Assembly: GCA_017623355.1 (NCBI GenBank)
Contig: JAGAPG010000024.1
Coordinates: forward strand, 1-42,591
Direction: 5' to 3'
DNA length: 42,591 nt
Origin: Clostridia bacterium
Lineage (GTDB): Bacteria > Bacillota > Clostridia > Oscillospirales > CAG-272
Positions 1 through 5,454 of this stretch are shown one piece after another; the stretch's first letter is position 1; every line of letters starts with the position of its first letter. The notes beneath the pieces were generated by a model. That model was not told the origin of the DNA, ran no database searches, and was given only the letters and a program-made list of their open reading frames with translations. A program made the translations under genes and the position numbers.

Positions 1-123
1 ACAACAGGAGAGAACAAACAAAAATATTCAGTTGTAAAAGTCCAAAAATCCCTTATAAATCAAGGGTTTTCGGGGATAAACGTTCCAATAACGAGTACAA
101 ATTTCAAGACCGCCTCGTTGTGA
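1..123 (+). CDS. Possible 3' tail of a gene entering from the left edge
   Basis: The first forward frame is open from base 1 to a TGA at 121-123, giving a 40-residue tail that ends in NFKTASL. No start codon is in the window and I do not recognise the sequence. A 40-codon open frame arises by chance often enough that this is only a possibility. The stretch also holds a short inverted repeat (CCCTT around 51, AAGGG around 63) that could instead be a non-coding or attachment-type sequence. Confidence 0.3.
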   Translation, partial: TTGENKQKYSVVKVQKSLINQGFSGINVPITSTNFKTASL

Positions 124-132
124 CCGCTTCGA

Positions 133-375
133 TATTCCTGCATATTTTGTTGTGGTTTATCACAACTAAATGTGCAGGCTACGGAGAAGTGGCTTTGAAA
201 ATTTTATTTTCAAATTCGCTTCGCGGTTCATCGACTTATGTCGATCTATTCCTGCATATTTTGTTGTGGTTTATCACAACTAAATGTGCAGGCTACGGAG
301 AAGTGGCTTTGAAAATCTTATTTTCAAATTCGCTTCGCGGTTCATCGACTATGTCGATTTATTCCTGCATATTTA
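133..375. repeat. Two tandem 114-bp repeats plus a partial third copy
   Basis: A 114-bp unit starting TATTCCTGCATATTTTG occurs at 133 and again at 247, nearly identical, and a third copy begins at 360 but diverges after about 17 bases. Each full unit contains a large hairpin (CCTGCA pairing with TGCAGG, and TTGTG with CACAA around a GTTTAT loop), followed by a second AT-rich hairpin around TTTGAAAATTTTATTTTCAAA-like sequence. A 100-codon open frame runs through the units but only repeats the unit and has no ribosome binding site, so I treat the region as non-coding. Function unknown. Confidence 0.85.
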
Positions 376-436
376 ATTGTCTGCTTGATTATGATATCAT
401 AAATTTTTTTGCGTGTCAATAGTTTTTTTAAATTTA

Positions 437-465
437 TTGACATTATTTCCGACGTATGTTATAAT
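437..465 (+). promoter_or_regulatory. Perfect consensus sigma-A promoter
   Basis: TTGACA at 437-442 and TATAAT at 460-465 are separated by exactly 17 bp. Transcription should start near 472. This places any translation start before about 472, including the ATG at 409, outside the message of the following gene. Confidence 0.9.
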
Positions 466-549
466 ATAGTCGAATATGAATTCGGGGAAGAAACCCATAA
501 CAAAAAACGAAAATTCAAAAACGCAAATCAATGCAAGGGGGCGACACCC

Positions 550-1122
550 ATCGAAAAAAACATTATTGTTATTGACGAGCAAGGAAACAAATATGAGGCT
601 ACCTATTTAAAAAGGGCAAAGGGTCTTGTGAAAAATGGCAGGGCACGCTTCATAAATGAAAATACAATATGCCTTGCGTGTCCGCCAAAGGAATTTTTGG
701 AGGATAATAAAATGGAAAATAAATTAACCGAAAGAGAAATTTTTGAGCAAATAGTTGCATTACAAAAGCAAATCACCGATAACTCTTATAATTCTTTACA
801 CAGATTAGGCGACGCAATAGACGGTGTTTACTCCGCCGAGGACGATACGGGGAGCGAACAGGTTTCAAAGGTTTGTGATGTGTTTGCGATGCGCGAGCAA
901 AACTTGAAGGATATGCTTGCGTTTTACGTAAAAATGTATGATGATCTCAAAAAAAGCGATGAAGAAAGAAAAGCCGATATTATAAAGAGTGCATTTTCGG
1001 AGATTTCTTTTAAAATCAACGAATCCGATTTAGAGTCAAAGGACAAATTATCCGGTCTTTTGTATATTACAGATGCAATACAGGAAGCTGTTACGACTAT
1101 ATTATCGGATGAAAAAGCATAA
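550..1122 (+). CDS. Hypothetical protein with RRXRR-like N-terminus; apparent non-AUG start
   Basis: The protein has about 190 residues if translation starts at the ATC at 550, nine bases after an AGGGGG ribosome binding site at 535-540. The frame is open back to an ATG at 409, but that ATG lies upstream of the perfect promoter at 437-465, and no ATG, GTG or TTG in frame fits the ribosome binding site. The first 45 residues (IDEQGNKYEATY, then KRAKGLVKNGRARF, ICLACPP) resemble the RRXRR-type module that often precedes HNH nucleases. No nuclease follows here. The remaining 140 residues are charged, helical and rich in Glu/Lys/Asp, with no motif I recognise. An intrinsic terminator follows directly, so the gene is monocistronic. 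Function is unknown. The start codon may be ATC, an ATG lost by mutation, or a sequence error. Confidence 0.7.
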   Translation: MEKNIIVIDEQGNKYEATYLKRAKGLVKNGRARFINENTICLACPPKEFLEDNKMENKLTEREIFEQIVALQKQITDNSYNSLHRLGDAIDGVYSAEDDTGSEQVSKVCDVFAMREQNLKDMLAFYVKMYDDLKKSDEERKADIIKSAFSEISFKINESDLESKDKLSGLLYITDAIQEAVTTILSDEKA

Positions 1123-1139
1123 AATTCCAAGCTAAAAAG

Positions 1140-1173
1140 GAGAGCAAACGGATACCGTTTGCTCTCTCTTTTT
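1140..1173 (+). terminator. Strong intrinsic terminator
   Basis: A perfect 12-bp stem (GAGAGCAAACGG / CCGTTTGCTCTC) with a 3-base loop is followed by TCTTTTTT. It ends the transcript of the hypothetical gene at 550-1122. Confidence 0.92.
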
Positions 1174-1244
1174 TATATTCCCCGAGAGGTAAGCAAAAGA
1201 AATTTTAATATGCTAATGTCAAAAATGCCCTTGCGTTACTTTTG

Positions 1245-1448
1245 TCATAGTAGAGTATGTGGGGTTTTTGTTTTATTATTTTTTTTGCTTTTGGGATCAA
1301 ATTCCGGGAAACAAAGCAAATAGTAGTCGCACTCATCGCAACAACACTCAAAGCCGTGCTCTCCGTTGCCAAGACAAACATCAGGCTCGCAAGGCGTGAG
1401 CTCTACGCCGGTAATATCTATTATCTTTTTTGGAATATCATTCTTCAT
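1245..1448 (-). CDS. Small Cys-rich acidic protein
   Basis: The protein has 67 residues, with an excellent ribosome binding site (AGGGGG, five bases before ATG). Residues 1-15 are MKNDIPKKIIDITGV. Between residues 19 and 46 there are seven cysteines, in the order CEPDVC, then ECCCDEC, then a single C in YYLLCFPEF. This spacing suggests metal binding or redox-active thiols. The last 15 residues are Lys-rich. I do not recognise a named family. The gene is the only full-length reading frame downstream of the four-unit RNA array, and its message would pass through the terminator of unit 1, so its expression probably depends on read-through or antitermination there. The array's mini-ORFs begin with sequence similar to this gene's first codons, so gene and array share history. 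Confidence 0.75.
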   Translation of the reverse strand: MKNDIPKKIIDITGVELTPCEPDVCLGNGEHGFECCCDECDYYLLCFPEFDPKSKKNNKTKTPHTLL

Positions 1449-1467
1449 ATATACCCCCTATCATCAT

Positions 1468-1495
1468 AAAAAAGTGCGCCCCAGAAGGAACGCAC
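1468..1495 (-). terminator. Intrinsic terminator of array unit 1
   Basis: The stem GTGCGTTCC / GGGGCGCAC has a TTCT loop and is followed by TTTTTT. It sits only 20 bases before the ATG of the Cys-rich gene, a riboswitch-like position. Confidence 0.88.
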
Positions 1496-1621
1496 CGAAA
1501 AAGTGTTCCTTCATTGTTGTCACACAATCTCTCGCCGATGTTAGTGGGCATGAGGAAAAAGGAAACACCTTTTACCAAGGTTAGTTTCCCGCTAACACGA
1601 AAAAATATCAGATTGTGTGAC
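1468..1621 (-). ncRNA. Structured RNA, array unit 1 (type A)
   Basis: The predicted transcript is about 154 nt. Outer stem P1 pairs GTCACACAATCT with AGATTGTGTGAC. P2 pairs TGTTAG and GGG with CCC and CTAACA around one mismatch. P3 pairs GAAAC and ACCTT with AAGGT and GTTTC around a GGTA-containing loop. A pyrimidine-rich strand (CCTTTTTCCTCAT) separates P3 from the 3' side of P2. The purine-rich tail AATGAAGGAACA leads to the terminator. Relative to the other units, P3 has C-G in place of T-A, a compensatory change. This unit lies directly before the Cys-rich gene. Confidence 0.82.
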
Positions 1622-1627
1622 GAATAT

Positions 1628-1656
1628 ATTTTACCATGTTTATAGCGATTTGTCAA
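1628..1656 (-). promoter_or_regulatory. Promoter of array unit 1
   Basis: The -35 TTGACA (1651-1656) and -10 TAAAAT (1628-1633) are separated by 17 bp. The -35 forms one half of an inverted repeat, TTGTCAA at 1650-1656 and TTGACAA at 1671-1677, spaced about two helical turns. Confidence 0.88.
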
Positions 1657-1713
1657 TAAAGCTTGAGAATTTGACAAAATATCGCTGTTCATATATGCCC
1701 CCTATCATCATAT

Positions 1714-1741
1714 AAAAAAGTGCGTCCCAAAAGGAACGCAC
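1714..1741 (-). terminator. Intrinsic terminator of array unit 2
   Basis: The stem GTGCGTTCC / GGGACGCAC has a TTTT loop and is followed by TTTTTT. It is followed by ATGATGATAGGGGG and an ATG at 1692. Confidence 0.87.
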
Positions 1742-1869
1742 CGAAAAAATGCATCCCTCTCATTGTTGCCACACAAACGCTCGACCGTTGAAGGTATGAG
1801 GAAAGAGAGAAAACACTTTTTACCAAAGTATTTTCCCTTCAACGGTTAAATATATGCAATTTGTGTAGC
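1714..1869 (-). ncRNA. Structured RNA, array unit 2 (type B)
   Basis: The predicted transcript is about 156 nt. P1 pairs GCTACACAAA with TTTGTGTGGC. P2 is a perfect stem, CCGTTGAAGG / CCTTCAACGG. P3 pairs GAAAA and ACTTT with AAAGT and TTTTC around the GGTA loop. In P2 the three base pairs after CC are GTT/AAC, where unit 4 has AAC/GTT. These are three compensatory double changes. Confidence 0.82.
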
Positions 1870-1875
1870 GTATAT

Positions 1876-1904
1876 ATTGTACCACATTTTTGCCGATTTG
1901 TCAA
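1876..1904 (-). promoter_or_regulatory. Promoter of array unit 2
   Basis: TTGACA (1899-1904) and TACAAT (1876-1881) are separated by 17 bp. The same inverted repeat overlaps the -35. Confidence 0.88.
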
Positions 1905-1939
1905 TAAGCTTGAGAATTTGACAAAACATCGCTGTTCAT
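1901..1939 (-). other. 12-codon mini-ORF after unit 3 terminator
   Basis: AGGGGG is followed by ATATATG and a frame encoding MNSDVLSNSQAY before TGA. The stop overlaps the -35 of unit 2. The first codons (ATGAACAGCGAT) parallel the start of the Cys-rich gene (ATGAAGAATGAT), so this may be a relic of that gene's 5' end or a translated leader peptide. Confidence 0.45.
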
Positions 1940-1960
1940 ATATGCCCCCTATCATCATAT

Positions 1961-1988
1961 AAAAAAGTGCGTCCCAGAAGGAACGCAC
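1961..1988 (-). terminator. Intrinsic terminator of array unit 3
   Basis: The stem GTGCGTTCC / GGGACGCAC has a TTCT loop and a T6 tract, almost identical to the other units. Confidence 0.87.
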
Positions 1989-2119
1989 CGAAAAAATGCC
2001 TTCCCCCTCAATTGTTGTCACACGAATTGCTCCCCAATAACGGAATGAGAAAAGAGAGAAAACACTTTTTACCAAAGTATTTTCCCGTTTTGGGGACAAA
2101 AATATTCAATTCGTGTGAC
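1961..2119 (-). ncRNA. Structured RNA, array unit 3 (type A)
   Basis: The predicted transcript is about 159 nt. P1 is a perfect 13-bp stem, GTCACACGAATTG / CAATTCGTGTGAC. P2 pairs CCCCAA and AACGG with CCGTT and TTGGGG with one bulged A. P3 pairs GAAAA and ACTTT with AAAGT and TTTTC. The P2 sequence differs completely from units 1, 2 and 4 but still pairs. Confidence 0.82.
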
Positions 2120-2125
2120 GAATAT

Positions 2126-2154
2126 ATTTTACCACGTTTATACCGATTTGTCAA
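2126..2154 (-). promoter_or_regulatory. Promoter of array unit 3
   Basis: TTGACA (2149-2154) and TAAAAT (2126-2131) are separated by 17 bp. Confidence 0.88.
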
Positions 2155-2189
2155 TAAGCTTGAGAATTTGACAAAATATCGCTGTTCAT
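2151..2189 (-). other. 12-codon mini-ORF after unit 4 terminator
   Basis: AGGGGG precedes an ATG at 2189 and the frame MNSDILSNSQAY, ending in TGA inside the unit 3 -35 element. It is the same peptide as after unit 3 with one substitution. Confidence 0.45.
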
Positions 2190-2210
2190 ACATTCCCCCT
2201 ATCATCATAT

Positions 2211-2238
2211 AAAAAAGTGCGTCCCAGAAGGAACGCAC
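2211..2238 (-). terminator. Intrinsic terminator of array unit 4
   Basis: The stem GTGCGTTCC / GGGACGCAC has a TTCT loop and a T6 tract. Confidence 0.87.
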
Positions 2239-2368
2239 CGAAAAAATGCATCCCCTTAGTTTGTTGCCACACAAATGCTCTCCCAACGAAGGTATGAGAA
2301 AAAGGAGAAAACACTTTTTACCAAAAGTATTTTCCCTTCGTTGGTTAAATATATGCAATTTGTGTAGC
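2211..2368 (-). ncRNA. Structured RNA, array unit 4 (type B)
   Basis: This is the promoter-distal (first transcribed) unit, about 158 nt. P1 pairs GCTACACAAAT and GC with GC and ATTTGTGTGGC. P2 is a perfect 10-bp stem, CCAACGAAGG / CCTTCGTTGG (2335-2344 with 2283-2292). P3 pairs GAAAA and ACTTTT with AAAAGT and TTTTC around GGTA. The CU-rich strand CTCCTTTTTCTCAT follows P3 and could pair with Shine-Dalgarno sequences. Confidence 0.82.
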
Positions 2369-2374
2369 GTATAT

Positions 2375-2403
2375 ATTGTACCACATTTTTGCCGATTTGT
2401 CAA
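2375..2403 (-). promoter_or_regulatory. Promoter of array unit 4
   Basis: TTGACA (2398-2403) and TACAAT (2375-2380) are separated by 17 bp. A second half-site TTGACAAAT at 2417 completes the same inverted repeat as in the other units. Confidence 0.88.
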
Positions 2404-2509
2404 TAAGCTTGATGATTTGACAAATTATCGTTGTTTTTAATCAAATCGGTGCTTGCCGAGAAAAATGACAAGTGAGGTGACGGCTAACCGCCCGATAGGT
2501 AAACAAAGA

Positions 2510-2541
2510 GGACAGAGAGCGCATAAACACTCTCTGTCCTT
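2510..2541 (-). terminator. Terminator of the phosphoesterase gene (possibly bidirectional)
   Basis: The perfect stem GGACAGAGAG / CTCTCTGTCC is followed on the minus strand by TCTTTGTTT and on the plus strand by TTTT. It lies about 70 bases past the stop of the lipoprotein gene and separates that gene from the RNA array. Confidence 0.8.
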
Positions 2542-2613
2542 TTACTGCGGCAGGTAACTTATTCTGTTAAAAACCGTCCTTAAAGTACAACTCTTTTCTG
2601 CTTGCTCTCTTTT

Positions 2614-4494
2614 TTATTTATTCAAATATGCCGTATAATCCTCACAAAGTGCGATATCGTCAAGATAGAACGCTACGTTTGCATACTGCGCGGAGCTTAT
2701 ATCCGCATAAAGATAGAAGCCTGTTATGAGCGTATCAGAGCTTATTGACTTCGTTCCTTGGAGAAGATTTTCAACAGGGAACGCGAAATATCCCTTCTTT
2801 CCGAACATTCCCTGAGATCCGCCGTCACCCGTACCGAAGCATCCGTCGTAGCCGTGGCTGAGTGTCTGCCAGGTATCAGCGCCGTCCGCAAGATAATAGA
2901 ACGGAGTAGGTGTGTCCTTATCGTCGGTTCTGTATGAGCTTGATTTTCCGTCGTTGGAGATAAGACCTATACAAGCCTTTCTGAATTCCACGCTTGAAAG
3001 ATCCATCCATACGATAACGTATTTGTTTTCGCCGAGCTTTCCGAATTTGTCAAGCTCCACCTTGACCTCGAAATTGCCCGTTTGGCTTCTTAAGATCTGA
3101 ATAGCCCTTGAAGCCTCAGCGCCCTTGCCGTCAACGACGCCGACAGTAACCGTTCCGTCAAGTCCGCCGCTGTTATAGCCTGTCTTTACGGAATTGATAA
3201 TTTTTTCGTCGGAGATCTCAAGCTTAACGTCGTTTTCAAACGCATCGTAATCGTCGGGGTTAACTCTTTCGATAAGATACTCAACGTAGGTTGGAATATC
3301 GTTTATCGTTTCGGGATTAAGATCAAACACTCTTGCGCCCTGAACGTCCGAATTAAAATACGTAAGGTCGCTTATATTCGGGGAAGCGCAGAGCTTTATT
3401 CCCTGAAGCTTATACATATAATCGTTCACGTGGTCGTGACCTGTTACGATAGCCTTTACATCTCCGCGCTCGACTATAGTTTCAAAGAAATCGGTATCTG
3501 TTTTCGAGCAGCAAATACCCTCGTTAAGCGAGCCCGTATATTCGCTGACTATATCCTTGTTATCTCTGTTTTGGTGAGCATAATTATTTTCCGTAAGAGG
3601 AATATGGAACGCCATGAGCGCAGGAATAACCTCACCGCCGTTATATTCCTGAAGCTTTTCGGATGTTTCCTTGTACCAAGCTATCTGATCGTCCTTGATA
3701 TAAGCGTATCCGCCGTTTACGTTATCGTAAGAGCCGGAATCAAGACAGTAGATAACCGCGCCTATTGAGCCGTCATCCTTATAAACCGCGTGAACGTAGT
3801 TTCCGACACCCGAAATATCAGGTCCTATCTTTGAAATGCAATATTCAAAGCTTTCGTAAACGTTTTGCTGAAGAACGTTGGGGTATCCGCCCTCGTGGTC
3901 GTGATTTCCGTACACGTGACACCACGGAATCTTTTGCTCCTCTATGTATTTAACAAGATGCAAGATATTAAGTCTTGTTTCCGCAGAGTTTGCAGAGCCG
4001 ATTATATTATCGCCTGTGAATATTACAAGATTGGGATCTGTTTTATCAACGAGAGCCGTTATTCTTTCGCGCACCTGCTTTACCTTAGCGGGGTCGCCCG
4101 ATGCGTCAAGATGTGTATCGGCAAGGATAAGAACTCTGAACGAGCCGTCCTCGTTAAAGGTAAGGCGATGCTTCGTTTCGAGCAGAGCGTTTATCTCAGC
4201 CTCAAGCGGATCAATGGGCTCAACGTCCTCGCTTGAGCTTTCCTCGGTCGTTGTTTCTTCGCTTGTTGTTTCTTCGGTAGTGGTTTCCTCGGGCATACTG
4301 CTTTCCTCCTTTGTGCTTTCCTGCACGGTTTCTTCGTCGCTTGACTCATCAAGTGTAGATGTGTCGATTATTTCAATGCTCGTTTGCGAGCTTTCCTCGG
4401 CAGGCTCGTCCTGGCCGCACGATACGAGTATCGGCAAAAAAAGCATTACTAAGGCAAGAAAAAGTGCCAAGGTGTGTCGTTTAAACAATTTCAT
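2614..4494 (-). CDS. Calcineurin-like phosphoesterase lipoprotein
   Basis: The protein has 626 residues and starts six bases after an AGGAGG site. Residues 1-27 are a lipoprotein signal peptide with lipobox LVSC, so the protein should be anchored outside the cytoplasmic membrane. Residues 30-95 are a low-complexity Glu/Ser/Thr linker. The metallophosphoesterase domain (about 110-420) carries the metal-binding series LADTHLD, TGDN, GNHDHEGG, AFHIP and TGHDHVND. The last 200 residues look like a beta-rich jelly-roll or carbohydrate-binding module. The family hydrolyses phosphate mono- or diesters, but the substrate cannot be told. It is monocistronic, with its own promoter and terminator, next to the polysaccharide operon in divergent orientation. 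A cell-surface phosphate-scavenging or glycan-associated role is inference. Confidence 0.9.
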   Translation of the reverse strand: MKLFKRHTLALFLALVMLFLPILVSCGQDEPAEESSQTSIEIIDTSTLDESSDEETVQESTKEESSMPEETTTEETTSEETTTEESSSEDVEPIDPLEAEINALLETKHRLTFNEDGSFRVLILADTHLDASGDPAKVKQVRERITALVDKTDPNLVIFTGDNIIGSANSAETRLNILHLVKYIEEQKIPWCHVYGNHDHEGGYPNVLQQNVYESFEYCISKIGPDISGVGNYVHAVYKDDGSIGAVIYCLDSGSYDNVNGGYAYIKDDQIAWYKETSEKLQEYNGGEVIPALMAFHIPLTENNYAHQNRDNKDIVSEYTGSLNEGICCSKTDTDFFETIVERGDVKAIVTGHDHVNDYMYKLQGIKLCASPNISDLTYFNSDVQGARVFDLNPETINDIPTYVEYLIERVNPDDYDAFENDVKLEISDEKIINSVKTGYNSGGLDGTVTVGVVDGKGAEASRAIQILRSQTGNFEVKVELDKFGKLGENKYVIVWMDLSSVEFRKACIGLISNDGKSSSYRTDDKDTPTPFYYLADGADTWQTLSHGYDGCFGTGDGGSQGMFGKKGYFAFPVENLLQGTKSISSDTLITGFYLYADISSAQYANVAFYLDDIALCEDYTAYLNK

Positions 4495-4524
4495 AAGTCC
4501 TCCTAAAAATATTTCTTCATCTTT

Positions 4525-4553
4525 ATGTTATCATATATCCTTTAAAAAATCAA
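4525..4553 (-). promoter_or_regulatory. Promoter of the phosphoesterase lipoprotein
   Basis: TTGATT (4548-4553) and TAACAT (4525-4530) are separated by 17 bp on the minus strand, about 30 bases before the start codon. The -10 is a 4/6 match. Confidence 0.6.
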
Positions 4554-4594
4554 TCTTTTTCTTTCGCGCAAAATCATCATTTTTCCGTTATGCC

Positions 4595-4624
4595 TTGACA
4601 AGCCCTTATATTTTATAGTATAAT
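4595..4624 (+). promoter_or_regulatory. Promoter of the polysaccharide operon
   Basis: TTGACA (4595-4600) and TATAAT (4619-4624) are separated by 18 bp. The 5' leader of about 60 nt contains the near-palindrome TCGCGCACACGCACGCGA at 4641-4658. Confidence 0.85.
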
Positions 4625-4640
4625 ATAAAATAGTATTTTC

Positions 4641-4658
4641 TCGCGCACACGCACGCGA
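4641..4658 (+). promoter_or_regulatory. 18-bp near-palindrome in the polysaccharide leader
   Basis: TCGCGCACACGCACGCGA can fold as a TCGCG/CGCGA hairpin or act as a protein-binding site. It matches 16 of 18 bases of an element at the same kind of position before dnaA (12189-12206). Confidence 0.6.
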
Positions 4659-4689
4659 TCATTCAAATTCACACACAAAGGAGCACAAA

Positions 4690-5436
4690 ATGCCTACAGC
4701 TACCGAAAATATAGTGACTGAAGCTGCTGCATCGGAAGAAATTTTAACCGCAACCGAAAGCCAAACAGTAACTGAAAGACCTAAAATAAAGCTCCCGCAC
4801 GACTATGCCGACGATGAGCATTATTACATAGAAAGCGTAACCGTAAAGAAAAAGCCTATCTTTGCTTTTTTCAAAAGATGCATAGATATTTTTGCATCTC
4901 TTATTGCCCTTATTCTTTGCGCTATTCCTATGCTTATCATTGCAATAATAATCAAAGCCTCTGACGGCGGTCCTGTTTTTTATTCTCAGGAGCGTCTCGG
5001 ATACAAGGGAAAAAAATTCAATCTCGTAAAATTCCGTTCCATGAAGGTCGACGCAGAGAAGTACGGCGCTCAATGGTCTGACGGAGATAATGACCCCAGA
5101 ATAACCAAAATAGGAAGATTTTTAAGAAAAACAAGGCTTGACGAAATACCTCAGTTCTGGGCTTGCTTTACGGGTAAAATGTCACTTGTCGGCCCAAGAC
5201 CCGAAAGAGAGATCTTTTATAATGAATTTGAAAAGCATATTCACGGCTTCAGCGAGCGACTTAAGGTTAAGCCCGGATTTACAGGTCTTGCTCAGGTCAG
5301 CGGAGGATACGATCTTTTTCCCGAGGAAAAGGTAGTTTACGACGTTGAATACATAAAAAAGCGTTCTCTTTGGCTTGATATAAAGATTCTTTTCAAAACC
5401 GTTTTCGTTATATTCTCGCATAAAGGCGCAAAATAA
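4690..5436 (+). CDS. Initiating sugar-1-phosphate transferase (bacterial sugar transferase)
   Basis: The protein has 248 residues with an AAAGGAG site. It transfers a sugar-1-phosphate from a UDP-sugar to undecaprenyl phosphate, the first step of a lipid-linked repeat unit. After a 50-residue Thr/Glu-rich cytoplasmic segment there is one membrane-inserting hydrophobic segment (about 65-95). The catalytic domain follows, with FRSMKVDAEK, the acidic DNDPRITKIG stretch, RLDEIPQ, SLVGPRPE and KPGFTGLAQV. It lacks the long N-terminal membrane domain of WbaP/EpsE-type enzymes and so resembles the minimal monotopic form. It is the first gene of the operon and its promoter lies 66 bases upstream. The sugar specificity cannot be read from the sequence. 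Confidence 0.93.
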   Translation: MPTATENIVTEAAASEEILTATESQTVTERPKIKLPHDYADDEHYYIESVTVKKKPIFAFFKRCIDIFASLIALILCAIPMLIIAIIIKASDGGPVFYSQERLGYKGKKFNLVKFRSMKVDAEKYGAQWSDGDNDPRITKIGRFLRKTRLDEIPQFWACFTGKMSLVGPRPEREIFYNEFEKHIHGFSERLKVKPGFTGLAQVSGGYDLFPEEKVVYDVEYIKKRSLWLDIKILFKTVFVIFSHKGAK

Positions 5437-5454
5437 ATTAAAGGACGTTATTAA

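Larger units (their letters stand above)
1449..2440 (-). repeat. Tandem array of four promoter-RNA-terminator-RBS units
   Basis: Four tandem units with a period of 246, 247 and 250 bp fill this interval, all oriented on the minus strand. Each has a TTGACA-17-TAAAAT or TACAAT promoter, about 155 nt of structured RNA, a near-identical intrinsic terminator, then ATGATGATAGGGGG and an ATG. Units 1 and 3 share promoter and outer-stem sequence (GTCACAC/GTGTGAC), and units 2 and 4 share another version (GCTACACAAATTGC/GTGTGGC). This gives an A-B-A-B order that fits duplication of a pair. No known repeat family is recognised. Confidence 0.93.

Noticed and set aside
120..422. 100-codon open frame through the left-edge repeats
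   Set aside because: It only encodes the 114-bp repeat twice, has no ribosome binding site and contains the stem-loops, so I treat it as a by-product of the repeat.
1438..2403. Open frames of 84 to 131 codons across the RNA array on the minus strand
   Set aside because: They read through promoters, stems and terminators, differ between units by frame, and the stems show pairing-preserving changes rather than codon conservation.
1449..2440. Type III toxin-antitoxin antitoxin repeats, T-box, 6S RNA or CRISPR as explanation for the array
   Set aside because: Antitoxin repeats of ToxIN-type systems are about 35-50 nt, there is no T-box or specifier pattern, no single long bulged 6S rod, and no short direct repeats with spacers.
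2467..2562. 31-codon plus-strand frame starting ATGACAAGTG
   Set aside because: It runs through the terminator hairpin at 2510-2541 and has no clear family or conserved context.
3430..4618. Several plus-strand frames of 62 to 224 codons opposite the phosphoesterase gene
   Set aside because: They are antisense to a clear lipoprotein phosphoesterase and show low-complexity Ser/Val runs that mirror its Glu/Ser/Thr linker.
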